From: CAYWHE01 sp964458125
GTDB lineage: Bacteria; Bacteroidota; Bacteroidia; AKYH767-A; OLB10
Assembly: GCA_964458125.1 (NCBI GenBank)
Contig: CAYWHE010000244.1
Coordinates: 1 to 5,304 of the forward strand
Direction: 5' to 3'
Length of the DNA: 5,304 nt
The notes beneath the pieces were generated by a model, which was not told the origin of the DNA, made no database searches, and worked only from the letters and a program-made list of their open reading frames with translations. Below, in pieces: positions 1-5,304 of this stretch. A program made the translations under genes and the position numbers. Within the stretch, counting starts at the first letter, position 1. Each line of letters begins with the position of its first letter.

Positions 1-1
1 T

Positions 2-838
2 TTCGTCTAGTGACGTGACCTGCGAGAGAGGCTTTTTATTGTAACCGAAAATATACTGGCACTGAGGGTGGAGGAAACCGGATCACCGGATGCTTATCTC
101 GTTTTCGGAAGGGGTATCCTGCATTTATCCATTCTGATCGAAACCATGAGACGGGAAGGTTATGAACTTCAGGTGGGACAGCCCCAGGTCATTATCCGGG
201 AAATCGATGGCGTTAAATGCGAGCCGATTGAGAACCTGGTCGTGGATGTGCCGGCGGAATCCTCCGGAAAAGTGATCGAACTGGTCACCCAGAAACGCGG
301 AGAACTGATGGTGATGGAACCCAAAGGTGATTTGCAGCACCTGGAGTTTAACATTCCCTCACGGGGGCTCATCGGGTTGCGTAACAACATCCTGACAGCC
401 ACGGCAGGCGAAGCGACCATGGCGCACCGTTTCAAAGCATATGAGCCGATGAAGGGCAATATACCGGGACGCATCAACGGGGTTTTGATCTGTATGGAAA
501 CAGGAACTTCCACGGCCTATTCCATCGACAAGTTACAGGACAGGGGACAGTTTTTCATTGATCCGGGACAGGAAATTTATACCGGGCAGATCATTGGCGA
601 ACAGATCCGGCCGGGCGACCTGGTGATTAATGTCACCCGTGCCAAACAGCTTACCAACATGCGGGCTTCGGGCAGCGATGAAAACGTACGCATTGTACCC
701 AAGATCAACTTTTCACTGGAAGAGGCCATGGAGTATATCGAACAGGATGAATACCTGGAGATAACGCCGAAGGCTATACGTATGCGGAAGATCATCCTCG
801 ATGAAAACGAGCGCAAGCGTTTATCCAGGAGTAGTTGA
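2..838 (+). CDS. typA: Ribosome-associated GTPase TypA/BipA, C-terminal part (5' end off window; two in-frame stops at 8-13)
   Basis: TypA/BipA is a translational GTPase of the EF-G family that binds the ribosome and aids growth and ribosome assembly under stress. Only the C-terminal half is here, and the GTPase domain lies beyond the left edge. Reading from base 14, the frame gives the end of the EF-G-like domain III (GRGILHLSILIETMRREGYE, about 107-166), then domain V with PSRGLIGLRNN (about 356-388). The TypA-specific C-terminal domain follows, with KLQDRGQFF, GQIIGE and the hallmark LTNMRASGSDE. The tail MRMRKIILDENERKR is typical of the family, so the 3' end is intact. A TAG TGA pair at 8-13 sits where the family usually reads Thr-Ser in FVTSR; the codons on both sides (FV, then RDLRERL) are in the same frame and match TypA. 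This is either an error near a sequence end or a genuine nonsense lesion. The apparent GTG start at 68 is internal and not the true start. Identity is certain; intactness is not. Confidence 0.93.
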
Positions 839-884
839 ACCGCGGCCGGCAGTAAGGGAAAGTCCGTAGTTTTTGGCGGCTGCC

Positions 885-1514
885 TCAGAGGGTGAAGAGA
901 AACATCATAAACAGGGCCAGCCATGAAAAATCAACATAGTGCCAGTAGATGTTCAGGAGTTCGATTTTGGTATGCTGGTACCGGTTGCTGAAGTACAGCA
1001 GCGACTTCACCATATCCCCGTAAGCGACATATACCGGTTTCATGCAGGAAAACAGGTAAACCAGTCCCGTGAGCATGTGCAGGAAATGCAGGCCGGTGAT
1101 CACATACAGAAATGCTGCACCGGTATGGCTGTTGAGGAAAATGCCCGACCGGTAGAGGCTGTACCATCCCGCAACCTGCAAACCCAGGAAGACCAGACAT
1201 AAAAACAGGGTCACCGTTAAGGAGGCTGTGAGTTTTTTGATGTTGTCCTGCCGGAATGCCTGCACCGTATGCGTCAGGCTGTAACTGCTGAACAGCAGCA
1301 CGATGGTGCTTACCACAAAGGATCGGGGAAGGGTGAAGCCGGGAATCGAACCAGTTGCCGTCAGTTTGACGGCATAGAACAGGACAATGCCTAAAAACAT
1401 GATGGCACTGCCCACCAGGCCGAAAAACAGCAGGGTTTTGTATGGATGATACCGCTCAACTTTTACAAAATCGCTGACCTTTCCTTGTTCGCTGCCTGTT
1501 TTCTGGGAACTCAT
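885..1514 (-). CDS. Cytochrome c oxidase subunit III (heme-copper oxidase subunit III family)
   Basis: This is subunit III (CoxC/CtaE type) of a heme-copper terminal oxidase, an integral membrane subunit that supports the catalytic subunit I. With the ATG at 1512-1514 the protein has 209 residues. It shows five hydrophobic segments at about 27-49, 65-86, 97-120, 132-156 and 186-209, the short five-helix form common in bacteria. Family signatures are HPYK before helix 1, GLHFLHMLTG in helix 4 and YWHYVDF in helix 5. The frame stays open for 12 more codons to an ATG at 1550, but a candidate promoter overlaps that ATG and the extra residues look unlike the family, so I chose the inner start. It ends in TGA, 46 bp from the convergent end of typA. 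No subunit I, II or IV gene is in the window, which is unusual because these genes often cluster. The family call is firm; the partner oxidase is unknown. Confidence 0.9.
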   Translation of the reverse strand: MSSQKTGSEQGKVSDFVKVERYHPYKTLLFFGLVGSAIMFLGIVLFYAVKLTATGSIPGFTLPRSFVVSTIVLLFSSYSLTHTVQAFRQDNIKKLTASLTVTLFLCLVFLGLQVAGWYSLYRSGIFLNSHTGAAFLYVITGLHFLHMLTGLVYLFSCMKPVYVAYGDMVKSLLYFSNRYQHTKIELLNIYWHYVDFSWLALFMMFLFTL

Positions 1515-1536
1515 CCGGGTAGAATCTAATCTTACC

Positions 1537-1566
1537 CAAAAATAGCACAATTTTTCAACTTACAAA
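1537..1566 (-). promoter_or_regulatory. Candidate Bacteroidota-type promoter for the oxidase subunit III gene
   Basis: On the - strand, TTTG (1563-1566) is followed after 18 bases by TATTTTTG (1537-1544). This fits the Bacteroidota primary sigma consensus of a -33 TTTG and a -7 TAnnTTTG. Transcription would begin near 1530, giving a leader of about 16 bases before the ATG at 1514. It would exclude the upstream ATG at 1550 as a start. The motif lies in the 65-bp gap after the UPF0316 gene, so the oxidase gene may be transcribed independently. The region is AT-rich, so a chance match is possible. Confidence 0.4.
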
Positions 1567-1579
1567 AGAATCACGGCAA

Positions 1580-2176
1580 TTATTTCCTCACCGGAAACAT
1601 CCTGCTGAATTCCTCCAGTTTGGAGGCGGATGAGCCACCCCTGAAAACACCCTGGCTGACATGACGTATGTCTTCAATGGAATAAAAAGCATTCGGGTTA
1701 TGATCATTTATCATTTTCACCGCATAGTCCTTATCCTTTCTTTTAATAATGGTAAAGATCATTTTTACTGGTCCCTGAGCCCCATGGGCGTCCAGTGTCG
1801 TTACACCCATGTGCGCCTTTTTAAAGGCCTGGACCAGTTCCCGGCAGTCCTGGTTGGTGATCACCCGGATGACCTGCAGGCCCAAAGCCAGCCTTTCTTC
1901 TATCTTAATACCCACATAGATGCCCATGCTGTAGCCGAATGCCCATCCTAAATAGCAGGCCACATTGTGCAGGTTTTTCATAATCTGGCTGATGGCTACC
2001 AGCCAGATGAGCACTTCAAAAAATCCCAGTATGGGTACGATGTATTTGATGTTCTTGGAAAGAAAAATATTCCTCAGGGTACCCAGGGTCACATCACAAG
2101 TACGGGAAATAAAAATAAGCAATGGAAGTACAACCCAGTTAAACAACTGGGTATCGAGGAACTCGTGACTAAACAT
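1580..2176 (-). CDS. UPF0316 family membrane protein (DUF5698 + DUF2179)
   Basis: This 198-residue protein belongs to UPF0316 (relatives include B. subtilis YebE), whose function is not established. The N-terminal half is a three-helix membrane domain (DUF5698) with segments at about 13-28, 46-66 and 72-91. It carries the family motifs SRTCDVTLGTLRNIFL (24-39), GFFEVLIWL (51-59) and YVGIKIEERLALGLQVIRVI (87-106). Residues about 100-175 form a soluble alpha/beta domain of the DUF2179 type, also found at the C-terminus of YitT-like proteins, with IFTIIKRKD and FYSIEDIRHV. Length and both halves are normal for the family. Its ATG overlaps the sirtuin stop codon by 8 bp, so the two genes are probably co-transcribed and translationally coupled. 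It ends in TAA. Family membership is secure; a sensory or transport role would be a guess. Confidence 0.9.
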   Translation of the reverse strand: MFSHEFLDTQLFNWVVLPLLIFISRTCDVTLGTLRNIFLSKNIKYIVPILGFFEVLIWLVAISQIMKNLHNVACYLGWAFGYSMGIYVGIKIEERLALGLQVIRVITNQDCRELVQAFKKAHMGVTTLDAHGAQGPVKMIFTIIKRKDKDYAVKMINDHNPNAFYSIEDIRHVSQGVFRGGSSASKLEEFSRMFPVRK

Positions 2177-2861
2177 ATCCGGTCAGCAATTTTTCAACCA
2201 ATAAGGGGACGGCTTCTGTTGCCGGCTTTTCAATCACCGTCAGGTTTTGCACGTGTGGCAGGGAGCGGGCGTTGGGATCCACCAGAAACTTGGGTATGCC
2301 GGCAGGAGCATAGTCAACCAGGCTTGCAGCGGGGTAAACTTCCAGCGAAGAGCCGATGACGATAAACAAATCAGCCCTCATGGTGAACAGTAGTGCCTTA
2401 TCCATCATGGGCACCATCTCTCCAAACCAGACGATGTGCGGTCGGAGCTGAAAGCCCATTTCGCATACCTCACCCATCTTCACTTCCCATCCTTCCACCG
2501 GGTAAACCAGTTCCGGATGGCGGCTGCTCCGGGCCTTGCGTATTTCCCCATGCAGGTGCAGCACCTTGCCGGAGCCTGCCCGTTCATGCAAATCGTCAAT
2601 ATTCTGGGTGATAATCTGAACGTCAAATTTCTGCTCCAATTCCACGAGAGCCAGGTGTGCCGGGTTGGGTTGCGCTTCGATGGTCTGCTTCCTCCTCTGG
2701 TTATAAAACCTTTGCACCAGATCCGGGTCACGCTGCCAGGCTTCAGGGGTGGCCACATCCCGAACATTGTATTCCTCCCATAACCCGTTGCTGTCCCGAA
2801 ACGTTTTCAACCCGCTTTCCGCACTCATTCCGGCACCCGTAAACACTACAATATGCTTCAT
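2169..2861 (-). CDS. cobB: NAD-dependent protein deacylase, Sir2 family, class III (SIRT5/CobB-like)
   Basis: Sirtuins remove acyl groups from protein lysines, consuming NAD+ and releasing nicotinamide and O-acyl-ADP-ribose. In bacteria they act in the cytoplasm, for example on acyl-CoA synthetases. From the ATG at 2861 the protein has 230 residues. NAD-binding motifs are GAGMSAESG (9-17) with TFRD, TQNIDDLH (85-92), and GSSLEVYPA (170-178); the predicted catalytic base is His104 in LHLHGE. LRPHIVWFGE spans 139-148. Tyr53 and Arg56 in RFYNQRR match the Tyr-x-x-Arg pair that binds acidic acyl groups in SIRT5 and CobB, so desuccinylase or demalonylase activity is likely. The four zinc-binding cysteines are missing: only Cys133 remains, and ARSS stands where a CxxC pair would begin. 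From memory, other Bacteroidota sirtuins share this. The frame extends 36 codons upstream to an ATG at 2969, but that part lacks family character, and MKHIVVFTGAG is the usual start. It overlaps the next gene by 8 bp. Confidence 0.93.
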   Translation of the reverse strand: MKHIVVFTGAGMSAESGLKTFRDSNGLWEEYNVRDVATPEAWQRDPDLVQRFYNQRRKQTIEAQPNPAHLALVELEQKFDVQIITQNIDDLHERAGSGKVLHLHGEIRKARSSRHPELVYPVEGWEVKMGEVCEMGFQLRPHIVWFGEMVPMMDKALLFTMRADLFIVIGSSLEVYPAASLVDYAPAGIPKFLVDPNARSLPHVQNLTVIEKPATEAVPLLVEKLLTGYV

Positions 2862-2881
2862 TTCTGTTCTGCCTGCGGGAG

Positions 2882-2889
2882 CAAAATTA
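2882..2889 (-). promoter_or_regulatory. Possible -7 element for the sirtuin-UPF0316 pair
   Basis: TAATTTTG on the - strand matches the Bacteroidota -7 consensus TAnnTTTG and lies 20 bases before the sirtuin ATG. Transcription would start near 2875. I see no TTTG at the expected -33 spacing, so this is a weak call that rests on one motif and its position. Confidence 0.25.
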
Positions 2890-2932
2890 ATCAATCGGCC
2901 AGTTCCTTTGCCACTCAGATGAAAAGTGATTT

Positions 2933-2948
2933 CAACAATCCGTTGTTG
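2933..2948. repeat. Perfect inverted repeat upstream of the sirtuin gene
   Basis: CAACAA-TCCG-TTGTTG is a perfect 6-bp inverted repeat around a 4-base centre, in the gap between lpxB and the sirtuin gene. It lies about 45 bases upstream of the possible -7 element. It has no adjoining T-run on either side, so it does not look like a terminator. It could be a small operator or chance. The rest of the 197-bp gap (2862-3058) shows no convincing ORF, tRNA or riboswitch. Confidence 0.35.
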
Positions 2949-3058
2949 GTCAGTTGCATGGAACAGCAATCAGGTTTGCGTTTCCATACGGTGTCGCCCG
3001 ATGAACGGACCGGATAAAAGTCACCTGCAGGTCAAAGACTAAAACCGTTATTTTCCTC

Positions 3059-4189
3059 CTATTGCGATTTTGTCATCAAGCCCTGAATGGCTTCAGCGGC
3101 TGCCCGGGAGGCGCCTGCACTGCCCAGCGCCTTTTTCAATTCCTGGTAATCCTGATGAATTCGATTCCGGTAATTTTCATCCTGCAAGAGAGCATTCAGT
3201 TCCTTTACCAGGCTGGCGGTAGTCAATTCCTGCTGGATGAGTTCACGTACCACCATCCTGTCCATGACCAGGTTGACGAGTGAAATGAATTTTACCCTGA
3301 TGAGTTTGCGGGCGATGTGGTAGGAAATCGAACTGCCTTTGTAACAGACAACCTCCGGCACCTCAAACAAAGCCGTTTCCAGGGTGGCCGTACCGGAAGT
3401 GACGAGGGCCGCCACGGAATGTTTCAACACCTGATAAAACTGTCCGGAGATTATTTTTATTTCCCGGTCGCGGATCATGGATTGATAAAATGCGTCCGGC
3501 AGTGAAGGCGCTGCAGCCACCACCAATTGGTAATCCTTAAAATGCCCGAGGACGGTGGCCATCAGTGGAAGCATGACGCTGACTTCCTGCCGGCGGCTGC
3601 CCGGCACCAGGGCAATGACCGGACGTTCATCCAGGCCGTTATTTTTTTTCCAGCTATCCTCCCCTGCCCGGTCCCGTTTTTTATCTTCCTCAATGGCATC
3701 CAGCAAAGGATGACCGACAAAGGTGACATCCACCCCGAACTTTTTATAAAAATCCTTTTCAAAGGGCAGTATCACGAGCATCAGGTCCACCACCTTTTTT
3801 ATCTTGTAAACGCGGGACTGCTTCCAGGCCCAAACCTGAGGGGAGATGTAATATATTATTTTATAGCCGGCCGCCTTTCCGAATTCCGCCAGGCGCAGGT
3901 TAAACCCCGGGTAATCTACCAGGATGAGCGCATCCGGTTTCCAGGCCGTGATATCCTTTTTACAGTGTTCGATATTGTTCAGGATGGTGCGGAGGTTGGC
4001 GATGACTTCTATAAAGCCCATGAAGGCCAGGTCACGGTAATGCTTCACGAGTTCCACGCCTTGTTTTTCCATCAGGTCACCGCCCCATCCGCGGAAGACG
4101 GCATGCTGATTTTTTTCCTTTACGGCCCTGACCAGATTGGACGCATGTAAATCGCCTGATGCTTCACCGGCAATAATATAATACCGCAT
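3059..4189 (-). CDS. lpxB: Lipid-A-disaccharide synthase LpxB
   Basis: LpxB (glycosyltransferase family 19) joins UDP-2,3-diacylglucosamine and lipid X (2,3-diacylglucosamine 1-phosphate) into the lipid A disaccharide 1-phosphate, releasing UDP, at the inner face of the cytoplasmic membrane. The 376-residue product is close to the 382 of E. coli LpxB. Motifs appear in the expected order: GEASGD (8-13), GWGGDLM (34-40), DYPGFN (92-97), SPQVWAWKQSR (116-126), PFEKDFY (142-148), VGHPLLD (158-164), VPGSRRQE (195-202), SGTATLE (265-271) and YKGSSISY (283-290). Asp92 and the Arg pair at 199-200 fall in regions known to be catalytically important in this family. The ATG is one base after the TGA of the upstream membrane-protein gene, so tight coupling with surE and that gene is likely. 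The window does not contain lpxA, lpxC, lpxD or lpxK. Nothing looks truncated. Confidence 0.97.
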   Translation of the reverse strand: MRYYIIAGEASGDLHASNLVRAVKEKNQHAVFRGWGGDLMEKQGVELVKHYRDLAFMGFIEVIANLRTILNNIEHCKKDITAWKPDALILVDYPGFNLRLAEFGKAAGYKIIYYISPQVWAWKQSRVYKIKKVVDLMLVILPFEKDFYKKFGVDVTFVGHPLLDAIEEDKKRDRAGEDSWKKNNGLDERPVIALVPGSRRQEVSVMLPLMATVLGHFKDYQLVVAAAPSLPDAFYQSMIRDREIKIISGQFYQVLKHSVAALVTSGTATLETALFEVPEVVCYKGSSISYHIARKLIRVKFISLVNLVMDRMVVRELIQQELTTASLVKELNALLQDENYRNRIHQDYQELKKALGSAGASRAAAEAIQGLMTKSQ

Positions 4190-4190
4190 G

Positions 4191-4493
4191 TCAGAACAGG
4201 TAAGAGCGGTTCAGGTAAAAGAAAATCAGGGCGTAAATAAATGTAGCCCCCAGAATGCCGCGGCCGGTTTTATCCATTTCCCAGCGGATCATGTATACGC
4301 GGAATACGAGCACATTAAAAAAGAGGGCTATCAGCTGGGAGGTGGATTTGGCGAAGATAACCGGTTTATCCAGCCATTCGCGGCTGGCGTAAATGTTCAG
4401 TCCTTCAAAAAGATAAAAGACGGTTATAGGAAGGAAAATACCGATGGCTATTCCCAGCCACAAATTATCCCTTTTAAAAAACCTTTTAATCAA
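4191..4493 (-). CDS. Small conserved-context membrane protein between surE and lpxB, TTG start
   Basis: This protein of about 100 residues belongs to no family with a function I can name. It shows three likely membrane helices at about 11-30, 47-66 and 79-95. Basic residues cluster at the N-terminus (KRFFKRDN) and near RVYMIRWEMDK, and a polar stretch (NIYASREWLDKP) lies between helices 1 and 2. The frame has no ATG before residue 68, so the start is most likely the TTG at 4491-4493, just after the surE stop; an ATT a few bases upstream is the only other option before an in-frame stop at 4512-4514. It is 11 bp downstream of surE and 1 bp upstream of lpxB, so it is almost certainly part of that operon. 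From memory, a similar small membrane protein occupies this position in other Bacteroidota. A link to lipid A or envelope work is plausible by position only. Confidence 0.8.
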   Translation of the reverse strand: MIKRFFKRDNLWLGIAIGIFLPITVFYLFEGLNIYASREWLDKPVIFAKSTSQLIALFFNVLVFRVYMIRWEMDKTGRGILGATFIYALIFFYLNRSYLF

Positions 4494-4504
4494 TGATTGA
4501 ATAA

Positions 4505-5304
4505 TTACAAATCAGTTTTGATGCCTTTTTTTCCGGGCGGATTCCATTTAATCTTATGGAGAAACGGGATGGCATGATGGGCGGTAAAATCATACTGAAC
4601 CGGAACCACGGAGACATACCCGTTGGCCAGGGCCCATTCATCCGTATCATGACCATTATCGTTGTTGATGAATTTACCGGTCAGCCAGTAATAGGTGCGT
4701 TTGTTCGGATCCATCCGTTCATCAAATTCTTCTTCCCATTTGGCAATGGCCTGCCTGCAGATTTTAATGCCTTTGATTTTATCCAGGGGTAAGGCCGGCA
4801 AATTTACGTTCAATAAGGTGTATTGGGGCAATCCTGTTTTAATCACATTGGAGGCGATGATCCGGGCATATTGTGCGGAGGCCTCAAAATCGGCTTCAAG
4901 GGAATAGTCATTTAATGAAAACCCGATGGAAGGAATTCCTTCAATGGCTCCTTCCATGGCCGCCGACATGGTTCCGGAATAAATGACGTTGATGGAAGAA
5001 TTGGAACCGTGATTAATGCCCGACACACAAAGATCCGGCTTGCGATGCAGGATTTTATTCACGGCCAGTTTCACGCAATCCACCGGAGTGCCGGAGCATT
5101 GGTATCCGAGCGATTCTCCATGCACCCTGACCTTGTCCAGCCGCAGGGGTTTGTTGATGGTGATGGCATGACCCATAGCCGATTGCGGGCTATCGGGGGC
5201 TACCACAATCACCTCACCCAAAGACCTCATCGTTTCAGCCAAAGCACGGATACCAGGGGCGGTTATTCCGTCATCATTGGTGACCAGGATGACGGGTTTT
5301 GCCT
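4505..5304 (-). CDS. surE: 5'/3'-nucleotidase SurE (5' end beyond the window)
   Basis: SurE is a cytoplasmic, metal-dependent nucleoside 5'/3'-monophosphatase linked to stationary-phase survival. The frame runs off the right edge; 265 residues are present and only the first few are missing. The visible N-terminus reads AKPVILVTNDDGITAPGIRAL, with the metal-binding Asp pair at residues 10-11 of this fragment. Ser41 in PQSAMGH and Asn97 in SGINHGSN match the other active-site ligands of the family. Further signatures are GTPVDCV (71-77), YSGTMSAAMEGA and the C-terminal VQYDFTAHHAI. An apparent TTG start at 5242 is internal, because the essential NDDG motif lies upstream of it in the same frame. 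The gene ends in TAA, 11 bp before the small membrane-protein gene, and is the first visible gene of the surE-lpxB operon. Its promoter is outside the window. Confidence 0.96.
   Translation of the reverse strand, partial: AKPVILVTNDDGITAPGIRALAETMRSLGEVIVVAPDSPQSAMGHAITINKPLRLDKVRVHGESLGYQCSGTPVDCVKLAVNKILHRKPDLCVSGINHGSNSSINVIYSGTMSAAMEGAIEGIPSIGFSLNDYSLEADFEASAQYARIIASNVIKTGLPQYTLLNVNLPALPLDKIKGIKICRQAIAKWEEEFDERMDPNKRTYYWLTGKFINNDNGHDTDEWALANGYVSVVPVQYDFTAHHAIPFLHKIKWNPPGKKGIKTDL

Noticed and set aside
8..13. Stop-codon recoding as an explanation for TAG TGA in typA
   Set aside because: TAG ends lpxB and the sirtuin gene, and TGA ends typA, the oxidase gene and the small membrane-protein gene, so both act as normal stops here. 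No selenocysteine or pyrrolysine context is visible.
68..70. GTG as the start of a short stand-alone typA-like gene
   Set aside because: Clear TypA homology continues in frame upstream of this codon (RDLRERLF...LALR), so the GTG is an internal valine.
839..884. Shared terminator in the convergent gap between typA and the oxidase gene
   Set aside because: Only a 5-bp GGCAG/CTGCC pairing with a large loop is visible, and no T-run follows it. Nothing else in these 46 bp stands out.
2862..2969. A 36-residue N-terminal extension of the sirtuin starting at the ATG at 2969
   Set aside because: The extension has no family character, covers the possible -7 element, and the usual sirtuin start MKHIVVFTGAG is intact at 2861.
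3015..3040. Possible terminator after lpxB (AGTC/GACT arms with an ACC-TGCA-GGT inner stem, then TTTT, - strand)
   Set aside because: The stem is short and interrupted by a 4-base bulge, and the T-run is only four bases. It is too weak to list as a terminator.
3527..4150. A long open frame of 207 codons on the + strand, antisense to lpxB
   Set aside because: lpxB is unmistakable with all its motifs across this stretch. The + strand frame gives no recognisable domain and looks like a codon-bias shadow. The same holds for the + strand frames opposite cobB, the UPF0316 gene and surE.

Overview
This is an ordinary stretch of core chromosome from a Bacteroidota (Bacteroidetes) bacterium. The evidence is the TypA tail (the GRGILHLSILIETMRREG version of its motif), a Sir2 deacylase without the zinc-binding cysteines, the surE - small membrane protein - lpxB order, one promoter of the TTTG/TAnnTTTG type used by the Bacteroidota primary sigma factor, and starts that lack clear Shine-Dalgarno sequences. 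lpxB implies a lipid A outer membrane, and the oxidase subunit implies aerobic or microaerobic respiration. The genus cannot be fixed from this sequence.

Layout, left to right. Positions 1-838 on the + strand hold the 3' half of typA, cut by the window edge, with two adjacent in-frame stop codons at 8-13. It converges across 46 bp on five genes and a partial sixth, all on the - strand. In transcription order (right to left) these are surE (5' end missing), a 100-residue membrane protein, lpxB, a 197-bp gap, a class III sirtuin, a UPF0316 (DUF5698/DUF2179) membrane protein, and a cytochrome c oxidase subunit III gene.

The - strand genes fall into three probable transcription blocks. surE, the small membrane protein and lpxB are separated by 11 bp and 1 bp and look like one operon. 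The sirtuin and UPF0316 genes overlap by 8 bp and look translationally coupled. The subunit III gene has its own candidate promoter just upstream. Functionally the window joins nucleotide metabolism (SurE), lipid A synthesis (LpxB), NAD-dependent protein deacylation, respiration and ribosome-associated GTPase function. There is no single pathway here beyond the envelope link of lpxB.

I found no RNA genes, mobile elements, CRISPR arrays or defence genes, and no sign of a new multi-gene system. The points most worth checking are the tandem stops in typA, the residues that predict the sirtuin's substrate, and the uncharacterised membrane protein between surE and lpxB.
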